Shown here: piece by piece, positions 1-12,517 of the stretch
How the letters are laid out: the number at the start of each line of letters is the position of its first letter
Position numbering within the stretch: position 1 is the first letter of the stretch
Assembly: GCA_009761415.1 (NCBI GenBank)
Contig: QUOL01000001.1
Span: forward strand, 3,658,001-3,722,000
Length of the DNA stretch: 64,000 bases
From: Sarcomyxa edulis
Lineage: Eukaryota > Basidiomycota > Agaricomycetes > Agaricales > Mycenaceae
Direction of reading: 5' to 3'
Position numbers and translations under genes: made by a program
Notes under the pieces: generated by a model
Databases searched by the model: none
What the model was told of the DNA's origin: nothing
Seen by the model: only the letters and a program-made list of their open reading frames with translations

Positions 1-499
1 ACTTCAGAACAGAAGCTGGCTGACCTTGGCAGATAGTGCATGCACTGAAAAGGTTGTACGCGGCCCAGGAGCTAAACAAGAAGGGCTATTAGCCTCCAGG
101 TCGACAACGCACTCTGGCGTAAACTGACCAGGAACAAGGAGTCGGGTTCAGAGTATTGTTATAATGATTGTTAGGGAGCAATGCCCCGACGTCATAACCT
201 ATTAGGAAGTACCATCAGCCAATGAGCCACCTGAAGAGAATCATGATTGCGCACTATTGCCCAAGCATGCTGCATTAACGTAGCCTGCCACGGTACAAGG
301 CGACTGGTTTTTGGAGTTTTGCATCCATGTGAAGTCAGAGGAGCAGGTCGCATTGGATTGTATCTGTCCTCGAGCATTGCGAATGACCATCGACGAGAGG
401 ACCAAGAACGGGACCATAGATTGGAACATCGTAGAAGATCAAGAGCTCTGAGACGGCCTTGCAGCTCTGGATATTCCACAGAAAGACCGTACAAAAGCA
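1..499. other. No gene recognised at left edge
   Basis: Only short overlapping reading frames are present, with no recognisable motif and no convincing splice pattern. It may be the far end of a gene outside the window or intergenic DNA. Confidence 0.4.
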
Positions 500-1010
500 C
501 ACAGCACGGTAGCGATGGGGTGAGACGGAAGCAAGCCTGGAAGTCAGGGCGAGGATCGTCCTAAGTACTTATCATGGTGGCAAGCGCCGACGCCCACGCC
601 GGACAACCTAAATGGACGAAGGCTAGGCTTGCCGAACCGAGCACGGCATCGCCGAAGGCTCTGTTAGGTGAGAGCGATAATAATATGCGTAGGACATCGT
701 GATGCCCTTGGAAGCAAAATTAACGCTCCTGAAGTGTGGGTCAAACCGCAGCCCATGGGTTCTAAATCATCTACTATGTCAGGCCCAGGGTGTGAATACT
801 TGGTTGAGCGGTTGATTGTTGGGTCGCCGCTGGAAGAATATCGGGAAACTCAGACTATGCATGGGTAGCACGCACCTAGCAGTCAGTCTGCACGTCTCTC
901 TAGACGTCGTATCTGATATACGGCGCACTCCGATACGGGAACTACGTGACATTTCATTGAATGTTTCAGATCCGTTCACGGAAGTGACATACCTGCATAG
1001 CCAGTGACAT
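500..1010 (+). repeat. Diverged direct repeat, copy 1
   Basis: This stretch matches 3470-3975 in the same orientation at many points, with substitutions and small indels. Shared anchors include a block around 634-660 (matching about 3620-3645), a run of GATAATAATATGC near 675, and a segment around 885-935 with CGTCTCTAGACGT-like sequence. Weaker similarity seems to continue to about 1370 (matching about 4220, around AATTCGGGAAAAGT). No open frame, terminal repeat or target-site duplication was found, so this looks like an old segmental duplication or an unclassified dispersed repeat. Confidence 0.7.
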
Positions 1011-1523
1011 CTAGCGCCCAATAGCGGTCGATGGGAGCAGATGGGGCTTAGATAGGCCGTCCCAAAACAGATGTTCGTCCATATGACTTCGAGGAGTGTG
1101 AACTGGACTAGAAGCAGAAGGTTTCGTTAATGATTCTTCTGAACGATGTGAACATCTAAAATGCAAAGGTATATGCAGAACAATAATAACTTTGCGGGGT
1201 GCAGGAACGCATGCGGGACCGCAGGACCTCGGAGAACCCACTTCTTTTGGATGTAGATCTGTCAGATGCCTGTCTAATGCTCGTCTCAACTGAAAGCATG
1301 CTCGTGCCAAAGGCTTCGCAATGTTTCGTAAATCCTAGCAAATCAATTCGGGAAAAGTGGCGAGCGTCTGTGTAGTGCAAAAAAAACATCACCCATAACC
1401 AGACGAGATAGTCAACACACATCGGAGGAAAACGTCTTGACAATGTTCGAATGGGAGTCTGTACGGACAAAACACAGCGAGGAGAGAAGGAGTGTATGAA
1501 GAGATAGATATCTAGAGTGTCGA
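1011..1523. other. Noncoding stretch downstream of F-box gene
   Basis: No supported gene. Part of it (to about 1370) shows weak similarity to 3976-4230, extending the neighbouring duplication. The rest would be 3' flank of the F-box gene on the minus strand. Confidence 0.4.
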
Positions 1524-2647
1524 TCAATATCCTGTGTACTCCTTGAGCTGAAGAAGTCCACGGGTATCACAGTTAACAAGCCGCTCCTCGATAAACTGAC
1601 AAAATGCTTTTTCGAAAGGACCCAGGATAGAGAACTCGAGTTTTTCTAGACTCGGAAAGTGCGGTGGAACGAAAAGTTTGTCCAGTTCGTCCAAACCCCT
1701 CCAACCAAGGAGGCGATGAGGGTCTGGGGATACGACTCGAATAAGAACTTCCTCTATCTTGGAAGTCACAAGTTGCTGCATGATCGTCGTAAGATCCGGG
1801 CCAGATATGAGGCAGAAATCCAGCTCTAGAGTAAGGAGTTCCGTGTTGCGAGATAAATCCAAATCACCGAGTTCAGCTGGGATGGCTGTAGACCCAGTGT
1901 GAGCGTTTGCAATATCAGGGATAGCGTGAAAGCCATACCTTGTTTGAGGACTAGATGTTTGAGGGCAGGGCCAAAACATGAGATGTATGCACCGTACTCC
2001 GCCATGTCAACACCAAGTATAAGAGCATCGATTGAGGGTGAAGGTGTGAACCAGCTCAAGAGATGGCCCTCAAACGAAACAAGATCAAGAACCCGTAAAG
2101 ATGGGAGATATCGCTGCAGACGTTCATGTTCATGACTGGATGAGACATAGTCTCCAGCGTACAGGATATCGACCCGTAAACACTCCAATGTCGGTAGATA
2201 GCCTGTGATATCTTTTAACTGACATTGAGTTGGTAGGTAAATGCCCGTCAAGACCAGTTCTTTCAATCGCGGAAAGGTTGAAAACGGGGGTAAATTGGAA
2301 GATTGAATCAGAATTCCCCAGTGAACGTTTCTAATCTCGATAGACTCCACGTCCGTAAGATATTCCGAGTTCGGAAAAGGGACATAAGGAGGTCTGCGCG
2401 TAGAAGAAAAGATGATCTGGCGAACGTATACGGAGATGGTAGAATTGGGAGAATTGAGATTTTCGACGAGATCACGGAAAGAGGATTCTGGGAGGATATT
2501 CACTGTGTGAAAAAGATGAACTCGGGTGGCCGGTACCCAATCTCTGCAGACCAATGAACAGTTCTTGAGAGAACGTCCATCGTTGGAAAGATTATGGATG
2601 ATTCCGTCGGTAAGTTCAGGTGGTAGTTTAGGTACCAGACGTTCCAT
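1524..2647 (-). CDS. F-box domain protein
   Basis: Two exons on the minus strand, 2647-1939 and 1885-1524, give 356 residues. The 53-nt intron is GTATGG...CTACAG and phases fit. The N-terminus reads as an F-box (residues about 4-45: LPPELTDGIIHNL, then NCSLVCRDW), followed by a leucine-rich body typical of the expanded F-box families of agaricomycetes. F-box proteins normally recruit substrates to SCF (Skp1-cullin1) ubiquitin ligases; the substrate here is unknown. It sits between a duplicated repeat and a relic PPxY gene, in a rearranged block. The protein resembles the F-box gene at 56.7-58.1 kb in layout and ends in a similar short tyrosine-terminated tail. Confidence 0.85.
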
Positions 2648-2859
2648 TTGGTAGGTGACTCTGATATGATTCTTGAGGCGAGGTCAACACCAGAGTTCGA
2701 GGAAAAGATAATTCTGGCTGACGTGACGGAAGGAGAACTCAGAACGACTCGGATTCGGAAGATCTCGTGGCGGCACCAGCACAAAATGGAGTCACGGTCA
2801 CGGTCACGGATTCACTCGAGTATACACAGACCCCTTACTCGTAGTACACCATGCTATAG

Positions 2860-3096
2860 ACAAAAATCATGCCCAAGCAGCAGCATACGAAGGCGGAGGG
2901 ATCTGGGTCCGACGTTTGTTGGGTCATAGAGTGGCAGCAGGCGGAGCATAATATTGATATTAATGCAGATAGCTGTGATGTTCAGACTAAAGCGGTGGCA
3001 CATACTGCATGGACCGTTGACAGCTCGAGCTTGCTGGTCTATAATATGCAACAGAAGTCCCGCAAGGAAAAAATCATGGGATAAACCAATTTTCAT
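2860..3096 (-). pseudogene. Relic of PPxY single-pass membrane protein
   Basis: On the minus strand this segment contains PLYDPTNVG, identical to the C-terminal region of the intact gene at 4463-5036. Immediately after it a frameshift is needed to read PPPSYA, the PPxY terminus of that family. Nucleotide similarity to about 4468-4640 is plain, including the codons for a QYA/QY-type segment. No start, signal-peptide exon or transmembrane exon was found upstream. This is best read as a decayed tandem copy of the intact paralogue. Confidence 0.75.
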
Positions 3097-3469
3097 CTGT
3101 AGATCCCGTGTACTCGAATTGATATCGCGATGGCTTCAGTAGTGTCTGCACTTTTGCAGTTGAGTCAGTACGACTCGGAGTAAAGCGATTAATTACCACT
3201 GACCGGGAGGACCAACACCGGAAAGTGGTGGAGGGGAGGTTCCCGTCACGAGGGGAAGGTGAACGAGCGTTCTCCTTTCTCCTAGTGTACCCTTTCTAGT
3301 GAGGGCGTGGGCGTCAGAGTCGCATTTTATTTGGGTGAAATAGGTGGATCATCCCTTGTCATATAGATAGCAGACGATTCTTCAGTAGCGTATGCTGAGG
3401 TCCTGAATGTCTTATTTGCGGAGTAATTGGTTCTGATATATTCCTCTGCACTGGGTCGAAGGGAGAAGA

Positions 3470-3975
3470 CGGCCTAAGAAACACACGGTACAGGTCAGGA
3501 AGGGAGACGGAAGTCTGGAAGATAAATCATCCTAATTGCTTCATGATTTAAAGCGCTTTACACCCATGCCGCAGACAACCCGAATAAACGAAAGCTAAGC
3601 CTTCTGAACTAAGCGCTAGCACGGCATCGCCGAAGGTTCTGTTGGGTGACATCGAAGAGTGATAATAATATGCATACCATCGTGATGTCCCTCAAACAAG
3701 ATCGATGCTCCCCAAGTGTGGATCGACCCGCGGCCCATGGTTTGTTTTTTATCCAGTCAAGCCCATGTCTAGAAATACCTGGATGAGCGGTTGTTGAGTC
3801 ACCGCTAAAGATTTTCGGAAACTCAGCGGGCTGGCATGCATAGGCAGCACGCCCTAGTCGGTAGTTTACCCGTCTCTAGACGTGGTGTCTAAAATACGAC
3901 ACACCGATACGGGGTCTGCGTAAGACTAGTACTATCAGTGAATGGTTCAAATCCTGCATGAAGCGACAAAACTAT
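3470..3975 (+). repeat. Diverged direct repeat, copy 2
   Basis: Partner of the copy at 500-1010, same orientation, about 3 kb away. Both copies lie on the 3' side of a minus-strand PPxY gene or relic (2860-3096 and 4463-5036), which suggests that repeat and PPxY gene were duplicated together and that the F-box gene is found in only one copy. Similarity appears to fade near 4230. Confidence 0.7.
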
Positions 3976-4462
3976 CTGGGAGAAGATGGTCCGGAAGATC
4001 TAATGACCCTGTTTGGCATTAGCACGGTGAACCAAATATCGTAGATAGTCACGACAGCGAATTTGAAGCAAATCGGAGACTGCAGAGTCAACAGCCTAAC
4101 GAAACTGACGAAAAAAGGCCATTCGGGAGTTGTAGTATTTACCTTATCGCTATGGTGCGTCTCTCGACACCTTTGTTCGTGCGCGTGATTCTTCGGAACT
4201 GCTAGAATTTCGGGAAAAGTCAACGAACTTCTCCTTCTCACATAAAAACTGCGGAAAGATGAAGTCATAAATCATGATAGAATATCACGCGTACGACTCA
4301 TTCTAATGTTCGAACAGGGATAGTCTGAGCTTGGGTATTCAATACGGTGGAATTCCATCAGCAAAGACATGAAGTATATTCATCTGAACAATATTAGATT
4401 TGGAGGCAGCCAGGTATCAAAGTGATGCTCACAGTACATGATATAATATTGATGAAACGTGT
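3976..4462. other. Intergenic, no gene recognised
   Basis: This is 3' flank of the PPxY gene. Weak similarity to about 1011-1370 suggests the duplicated block extends into it. Nothing else is supported. Confidence 0.35.
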
Positions 4463-5036
4463 CTAGACAGCATACGACGGTGGAGGGACCTGGGGGTTTC
4501 CCGCTCCGACGTTTGTCGGGTCATAAAGCGGTGTAGCAGGAGGAGGAGTATAATAATGATGAGCATGGTGGTGGTGATGGTGCAGTGGAGGTTCGGACGG
4601 TGGCGCATACTGCATGGGAATGCTGACAGGCTGAGCTTGCTGCTGCACTGCCGCGTGTGCTTGAGCACCTCGAACATAGTTGAGGTTGAATCGTTGGATT
4701 TGTCCGTGCCGAACTAGTTTTATGAAAACCACGATGAATATTGAAACAGCGACTGAGGGCGAAGACGTGGAAATATCAGAACAGGACTCTGTCGTATAGT
4801 ATACGTTGCTCACCTGCGACTATGGGTATAATGATGGCGACAGAAGGGACTGAAGTGCCTTCTCCGAATCCTCTACGTGAGATGGTGCACGTTCTGTATA
4901 GCGTCAAGGTTATTGAACTGCACGGTACGTCTTGGATGACAACACAATAACGTACTTACCCAATACTACATTGCGCGTATACAGCGTTCATGTGCGAGAG
5001 TAGCACCAACACGAACATCAGACTAAAGATGAACAT
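4463..5036 (-). CDS. Small single-pass membrane protein with C-terminal PPxY
   Basis: Three exons on the minus strand, 5036-4960, 4893-4814 and 4752-4463, give 148 residues. Exon 1 encodes a signal peptide (MFIFSLMFVLVLLS, to about residue 20). Exon 2 gives a very short ectodomain with cysteines and the start of a hydrophobic helix. Exon 3 completes the membrane helix (about residues 43-64), then a basic stretch, a Gln-rich and His-rich tail, YDPTNVG and a terminal PPPSYAV. PPxY motifs bind WW domains, notably those of Rsp5/Nedd4 ubiquitin ligases, so a role as a membrane adaptor is possible but inferred. The gene at 9314-9913 has the same intron phases (2, then 1) and layout. I do not know a named family for it. 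Confidence 0.75.
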
Positions 5037-6768
5037 TATAGCGGAACTAGACCAAGGTCCAGTGGGTGCTGCAAAGGCGTAAAGAAGAAATCAAGAGAGA
5101 CCATATATATCATCGAGGGAGTCTTGAGGCTGTGTAACAGTGGATCAAGGGATGGGGAGAGGATCTTGATTGCCGGCGGGCTTGGCAGTGAGGAGAGAGA
5201 CGCGGTGCCACAAATAGAGTCCTCGTGTCCATTTTGAGAACCATGATGCTGTTGTATCATGCTCCACTCGACTGCGCTCGCAGTTCCAAGTCACAAGGTT
5301 TGAATAGGCGGAAACTGCGACGAAAACATACATCTAGTTGACTTGACTTTGAGTATCGGGAGATGGAAACAAAGGCAGAGAGAAAGCATAGTCCCAATCA
5401 GAACATAGTGCATATAAGTCGAGTTAAGAACAGCACAAATGGACAGTCAACGCCACATGCCACCCCCTCAGTAGTTGCCGGAAACTGTCCCTGGACTTTT
5501 GACGTTTGCTACAACAGGCACTTGGTGCTCTAATGAAAGGGCTGAAACCGAGAAATCCGGAGGCTGGGGTGCAGATATGCTAGGTCCGGGGATTGCAGTA
5601 CGTGTTGTCCAGAGACTGGCACGCCTCCAAGCAGTTCAAGTGTCCAAGTCGCTCCCGTACGGCCCCGTTGCTTCAGTATCGCCACAGAGTAGAAAAGACC
5701 CAAGAAAAAGCCTGCGCCTGTTCGCAGAAGTGGAGAGCCATAAGACCTACAAATCCAAGAAGTTCTTACTGTCAATAGATAGGCCCAAAACGATCCAAGT
5801 AGGCAACCCTCCTTGTTCAACGTATTGGATCGATAGCGGCGAGAAAGGTCGGACCTCCATGTAAGAATCAAAAACGACTGAATGCCGCTCGCCCAGAAAC
5901 ATTGCTGGTACAATCGGCGGGGCCAAATATGCACGAAGCAGCTAGCTCTCAATGAAGAAATGCGTGACGGGCGAATGTTAAACTCGTTGCCTTGTTTCCC
6001 AATGCCATTTTGAAGAGGAATATCAGCGAACGCGATCAAGTAAGCTCGGAGCGCGTCTACGTGCGGTTACTGTCGTTTGAAAAGAGATCAAGAGGCAAAG
6101 AGGGGATTAGAAAATGAGAAGCTGGTTTGATAGTCGACAAAGCTGGGTAAGGGCTTGCGTATTTTCCTTTATCCTTTCGTAGGTGCCGCAAGATACTAAT
6201 AGGCCGTTCGAAGTACCAGGACGTAGCGCTGCTTGCCGGTGGTTTTTTTTACGTCCTATGGCTAAGAGGTTCGCAGTTCTAGTACCCAGCGTGAGTTGCG
6301 GTTGGAGACTCGATGGATTGGAGGACCAAACTCACTATTGAAGGTTCTTCTTTGAGTTGTACAACCCCGTCAGACGGTCCATGGCGCGATCTAAGAAGCA
6401 TTCCATGCTAAGAAAGCAAGTAAAGATTTGATAGTGTATCTGGTCTTGCTTATATCATGATCAAGGGGAGACGGAGATGGAGCTCGAGTCTCGAGAGGAG
6501 AAGGACGACGACGACGACGAGTCGGCATGGTGCCGTCCTGCCGCGGCCCCCAAAATCGGCGAACCACAACTTGAACACAACTTCGACGCAGATACGAACT
6601 TCGAAATCAAGCAGAAGCTATACTCCAGTTGCAAGTCCAAGAAGTCGTCGAACTACCTTGAAGTCAATAATATTACATCGTACCCTCAAAGTTAGCACCG
6701 TCGAGACCAGACTGCCAGTACTTGGACAAGTATCGACATACCTATACTTCAAGTTTTCCATCCCCAGC
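5037..6768. other. Intergenic between divergent PPxY and MYST genes
   Basis: No gene is supported. A frame at 5530-6039 minus lacks any ATG. A frame open from 6457 runs into the MYST start in phase and could be 5' leader or an N-terminal extension. The stretch at 6503-6520 is a run of GAC codons in another frame. The promoters of the flanking genes should lie here. Confidence 0.4.
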
Positions 6769-8967
<2,199 letters not shown>

Positions 8968-9021
8968 TTGGTTTCCCTTTGGTACGCACACATATACCAT
9001 CATCTTTTTCATTGTGCGGCT

Positions 9022-9249
9022 ATGGATAATCCATCACTTTTTCATCCAACCTATGGACAGCAAGTTGAAGGAGTGGCACGATCATTGACCGCACTCAGCG
9101 GAGAGCTTCTATCGAGGGTTCCTAAGTATATCGACGACTCCATCAAAAGCCTCTGTCTACTGACCGGGATGCCGAGAGCGAGTTTCTCGGAACGAAGGCT
9201 CTTTGAAAATTACCTTTCAGGGTACTTGGATGGAGTACCTATGCTATAA
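9022..9249 (+). CDS. Possible small ORF, unknown
   Basis: A 75-codon ATG-initiated frame starts 54 nt after the MYST stop. The predicted peptide is amphipathic and looks protein-like (for example SLCLLTGMPRASFSERRLFE), but has no motif I know. It may be part of the MYST 3' untranslated region, an upstream frame in the leader of the PPxY gene at 9314, or a decayed exon. Confidence is low because there is no second line of evidence. Confidence 0.2.
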   Translation: MDNPSLFHPTYGQQVEGVARSLTALSGELLSRVPKYIDDSIKSLCLLTGMPRASFSERRLFENYLSGYLDGVPML

Positions 9250-9313
9250 GTAGGTCCTCGCCTTCCTCGTTCAATAATCTGCCTACGCCATCCCGTCGTC
9301 GATTACATTCACA

Positions 9314-9913
9314 ATGGCTGCATTTATCCTCCTCATTTTCTTGTGTTTCGTGTATTTCATCCAGGCGGCACGAGCGAGTTGCTTTGCGTGAGCATCCATC
9401 TAGATCTACATTCTCGACATCCAAATACTCAACGAACTTTTGAACACTAGATCTGACTGCGGACCAGGCTCGTCTAACGGGACCCTACAACCCACAACCA
9501 TCTTCGGAATCGCACTCGGTGTATGTCAGTATATATATTGTACCTTCCACTCCCTCTTACAAACTCCAATTCTAACGTACGACGTCGTACTACTCGCAGT
9601 CGTCTTCATCGCGCTCCTCTCAGTCATCTCCACGTGCATACGACGAAATAGCATCCGCAATGCGAACAAGGCGTACATTCGCGACGCGCAGGCGAAAGCG
9701 GAGGGTCTGATCGAACAGAGATTGTCGCCGCGATATCCAGATTTTGTGGCGCCTCTGCCGGCGCCTGCAGCTGAAGTGCCAGACAACATGCCTCATCATC
9801 ATCACCGTGCACATGAATCTGATCTTCAGGGCCCTGCAGCTATCACACCGTATGTATATAATCCAACAGACGTCCAATACCCTCCGCCGTCCTATAGTAT
9901 TGTACAAACATGA
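9314..9913 (+). CDS. Small single-pass membrane protein with PPxY, paralogue
   Basis: Exons 9314-9387, 9451-9518 and 9600-9913 encode 151 residues. Layout mirrors the gene at 4463-5036: exon 1 is a signal peptide (MAAFILLIFLCFVYFI), exon 2 a short ectodomain with one cysteine pair and an Asn-Gly-Thr sequon, exon 3 the membrane helix followed by a basic stretch, a His-rich patch (HHHHRAH), YNPTDV and PPPSYSIVQT. Intron phases (2 then 1) are the same. The tail would face the cytosol and could bind WW domains of Rsp5-type ligases; that function is inferred from the motif only. Confidence 0.8.
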
Positions 9914-10482
9914 TTTAAATTCGGATATTGGATAGTAGTACATACTCTTATGACGATGTTCCACAGGTTTAGATCCTCTTGTTTCAGACGTTGAAAATTA
10001 GGACGTCCGTGTACGTACTCGGTGAAACACAACAATATGTTATCGACTCAAGACGGTGTGATATATAGATATGAGGGAAGGACCAGATCTTGAATGCTGT
10101 CGTCCGACGAGAAACTTGGGGTTGATTCAATCGATATTTGGCTCGGTCGGATATGCATATACCAGTCGTAGCCTTGGGAAAAGTTTGGAAAAGTGAGGAG
10201 AAAACATCGCAAGCGGTCATAAACTCAGCTCAGAGCCTCAGACAATTCTACCACAGCATACTGTTGGGCTGGCAATTCGAGGATGGCGCTAACCAGATGG
10301 TATCGAAGGACATCAGGGTCACAATTACAAACCAAGCATGAAAGCATGGGGGGACTGGCATGAATTGGTGACGAGAAGCATGCGTGCATAATAAGATACC
10401 AGTAGGGGATGTAGAGAGATGGTGCAGATGGAGTGTAAAAGCAAAAAGGACGTAGAGAGAAGGGGAAGAGGAATAAGCCAGA
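9914..10482. other. Convergent 3' region
   Basis: Lies between the plus-strand PPxY gene and the minus-strand RPL19 gene. It probably holds both 3' untranslated regions. No other feature is supported. Confidence 0.4.
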
Positions 10483-11185
10483 TCACTCTTTGACCTCCGC
10501 CTCGTGCTCGACTGCCAAATAACCCTGTCGCTTCTCGTGGACGCGGAGTGCCCGACGTTCCCGAGCTGCCTGGGAGGTGGGGGAGTGATTAGTTGAGAAA
10601 GGAGGTAAAGAGCGGGAAGGGGCTTTACCTTGTTCTTGACACGGCGAGCCTCCATTTGGTCGGTGAGGACCTTGGTACGGGTCTTCTCGGCTTTCGCCTT
10701 ATGGATGTACTCCATGAGGACGCGCTTGTTCTTGAAGACGTTACCCTTGGATTTCTGGTATAGGGAGTGGTACCTATACGAGATGTCAACTTCCTGCAAA
10801 GAAGGGGTGAAAACCAAGGAGCAACTCACAAATGCTTATCGATCTTTCCAGCCTCTCTGTACTTCCTCAACAACCTTCTCAGGACTCTCTGTCTTCTCAT
10901 CCAAAGCACCTTCGTCGGCATCCTAGCCTCACTCGTACCCTTTCTCTTACCAGGACCGGTATGTCTACCCTTGCGCTTCGCCGCCAACAAAGCCCGAGTA
11001 CGGGCACGCGAGTGTACGGTCGTGGGTTTGATGATGACCCGTCCGTCCTTGATCAATTTCTTGACGTGCGTACGGGAGTTGGCATTACCGATTTCTGCCT
11101 GCTCAGCGGGGTCCAGCCAGATCTTGCGTTTGCCTACGCCGGCGACGGATGCGGCGAGCCGCTTTTGCGATTTCAGGGAAACCAT
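10483..11185 (-). CDS. RPL19: 60S ribosomal protein L19 (eL19)
   Basis: Exons 11185-10830, 10773-10629 and 10569-10483 encode 195 residues, close to the usual eukaryotic length. The N-terminus [12 protein letters not shown], the segment [10 protein letters not shown], and the later [16 protein letters not shown] and AKAEKTR stretches are diagnostic. The protein is highly basic. eL19 belongs to the large ribosomal subunit, forms part of the peptide exit-tunnel side and has a long C-terminal helix that bridges to the small subunit. The C-terminal exon is the usual charged helix. It diverges from the kinase gene at 12518 across a 1.3-kb gap. Confidence 0.97.
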
Positions 11186-12517
11186 GGCTGGGGGGCGAAT
11201 GTGAGTTTCAATAAAATGAAGAACATAATTTTTGGCTCACCGTTGTCTTGAGGAATGGGAGTCGGGGGAATTCGACGACTTGTCGACGACAATCAGGATA
11301 ACGGTGAAGCGTGACAGATGACTCAGCAGCCACCAGCGAGGCGTGGGAATCAAAACTGCATAGCGTGACATCGGCATCTCGGCGTAACGCCTTTCCTACT
11401 CAGGACCACGATGCCACTGGCGCTAAAATGTCTAAAAATTGTGTATCTCCTGCTTCGTTTCTGCTTCGAAATTCGTTGGAATTTGGTGGCTTATCGGCGC
11501 CGGTATCCTCGACGGGGCACCAGTTCTCCTGTCGACATTTAGATGTCCTTCGAATCTCTTGGATATTTATTATCTTCCGTGTCTCTCGTGTCTATCGTCG
11601 GGCTTAAGCAGTTTTTGCTATTCGTCGATAACGCTTGCTGGGACCCACGCATGTTGATTCCGGAGAACTCGTTCATTTCAAGCCCGACAACTCTACGAGA
11701 ACGATGCCACGCCCAAGCCACACCCGGAAATAAACTTTTTGTCATACCCCCCTGCTCCGTACCTTGTCTATTCTCATCTGCTCAAGACTAGCTCACTCTT
11801 CTGGAGTCTCTTCTCCAGGTCTTTACCGATGTCTCCGTCTTCTTGCTTTCATTTCGCCGACCCCTCTCTCCAGGCATGAATTGTTTTGTTGCGATTCTAA
11901 TTGTGTCACTGCCTGCTTTGTTGTCGCCATTGATATGTTTCCTCATGTCATTTGGTACGGCATTTGATATGTGTGGCATATGGATGGACTTGTCTGTTTT
12001 CGAACATGGTCATGAGGTGGAATTCGGTGGAAGCCCGAGTTTATGCATCGACGATCAGCCGGCTGCTGCTGTCGATCCTCCGCTACCTCTCTACCTAGCT
12101 CTCTACTACTTATCGACTCTTTGGTCATGCCACTCGTGTATATACCCATGTATCCTACCTACTAGCTTGTATCCTACGAGCCAGTATATCACTATAAGGA
12201 TTTGAATGCGATTAGTCATCCCCGACTGATCTGGTTCCGCCATAAAAATCTTCTTGTCTTCTTACCATCATCACCAGAAAGCAAACCTCATCTTTCTTGT
12301 TTTCTCTCCCTCGCTTTTCTCAAGGCGACGGCGAGAGGGTTTTGTACCCAATTCCCCCACCCTCTCGCTTTGCCGACAAACCCACTTTGAACGTGTTTGC
12401 CAGTCATGATATCTCTATAGAAATCAACATACACCCCCCTCAGATCCCCTCTCATATCTCACTTTTATTACCATCCAACTTCCACGTTTTCACCCCAACA
12501 CGACCTTCTCTTTCAAC
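11186..12517. other. Long divergent promoter/leader region
   Basis: Lies between RPL19 (minus) and the HAL-type kinase (plus). The part from about 12060 to 12517 is strongly pyrimidine-rich on the plus strand, as in many fungal promoters and leaders. Short frames are present but none has an ATG plus coding character. No gene is called. Confidence 0.5.

Noticed and set aside
1156..1527. 123-codon minus-strand frame next to the F-box gene
   Set aside because: Overlaps the diverged repeat and has no protein-like features; likely chance.
3940..3960. B-box-like GGTTCAAATCC in repeat copy 2
   Set aside because: The matching position in copy 1 is changed and no A box or tRNA fold is present.
5530..6039. 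169-codon open frame on the minus strand
   Set aside because: It starts at TTG, has no internal Met, no motif and no splice context.
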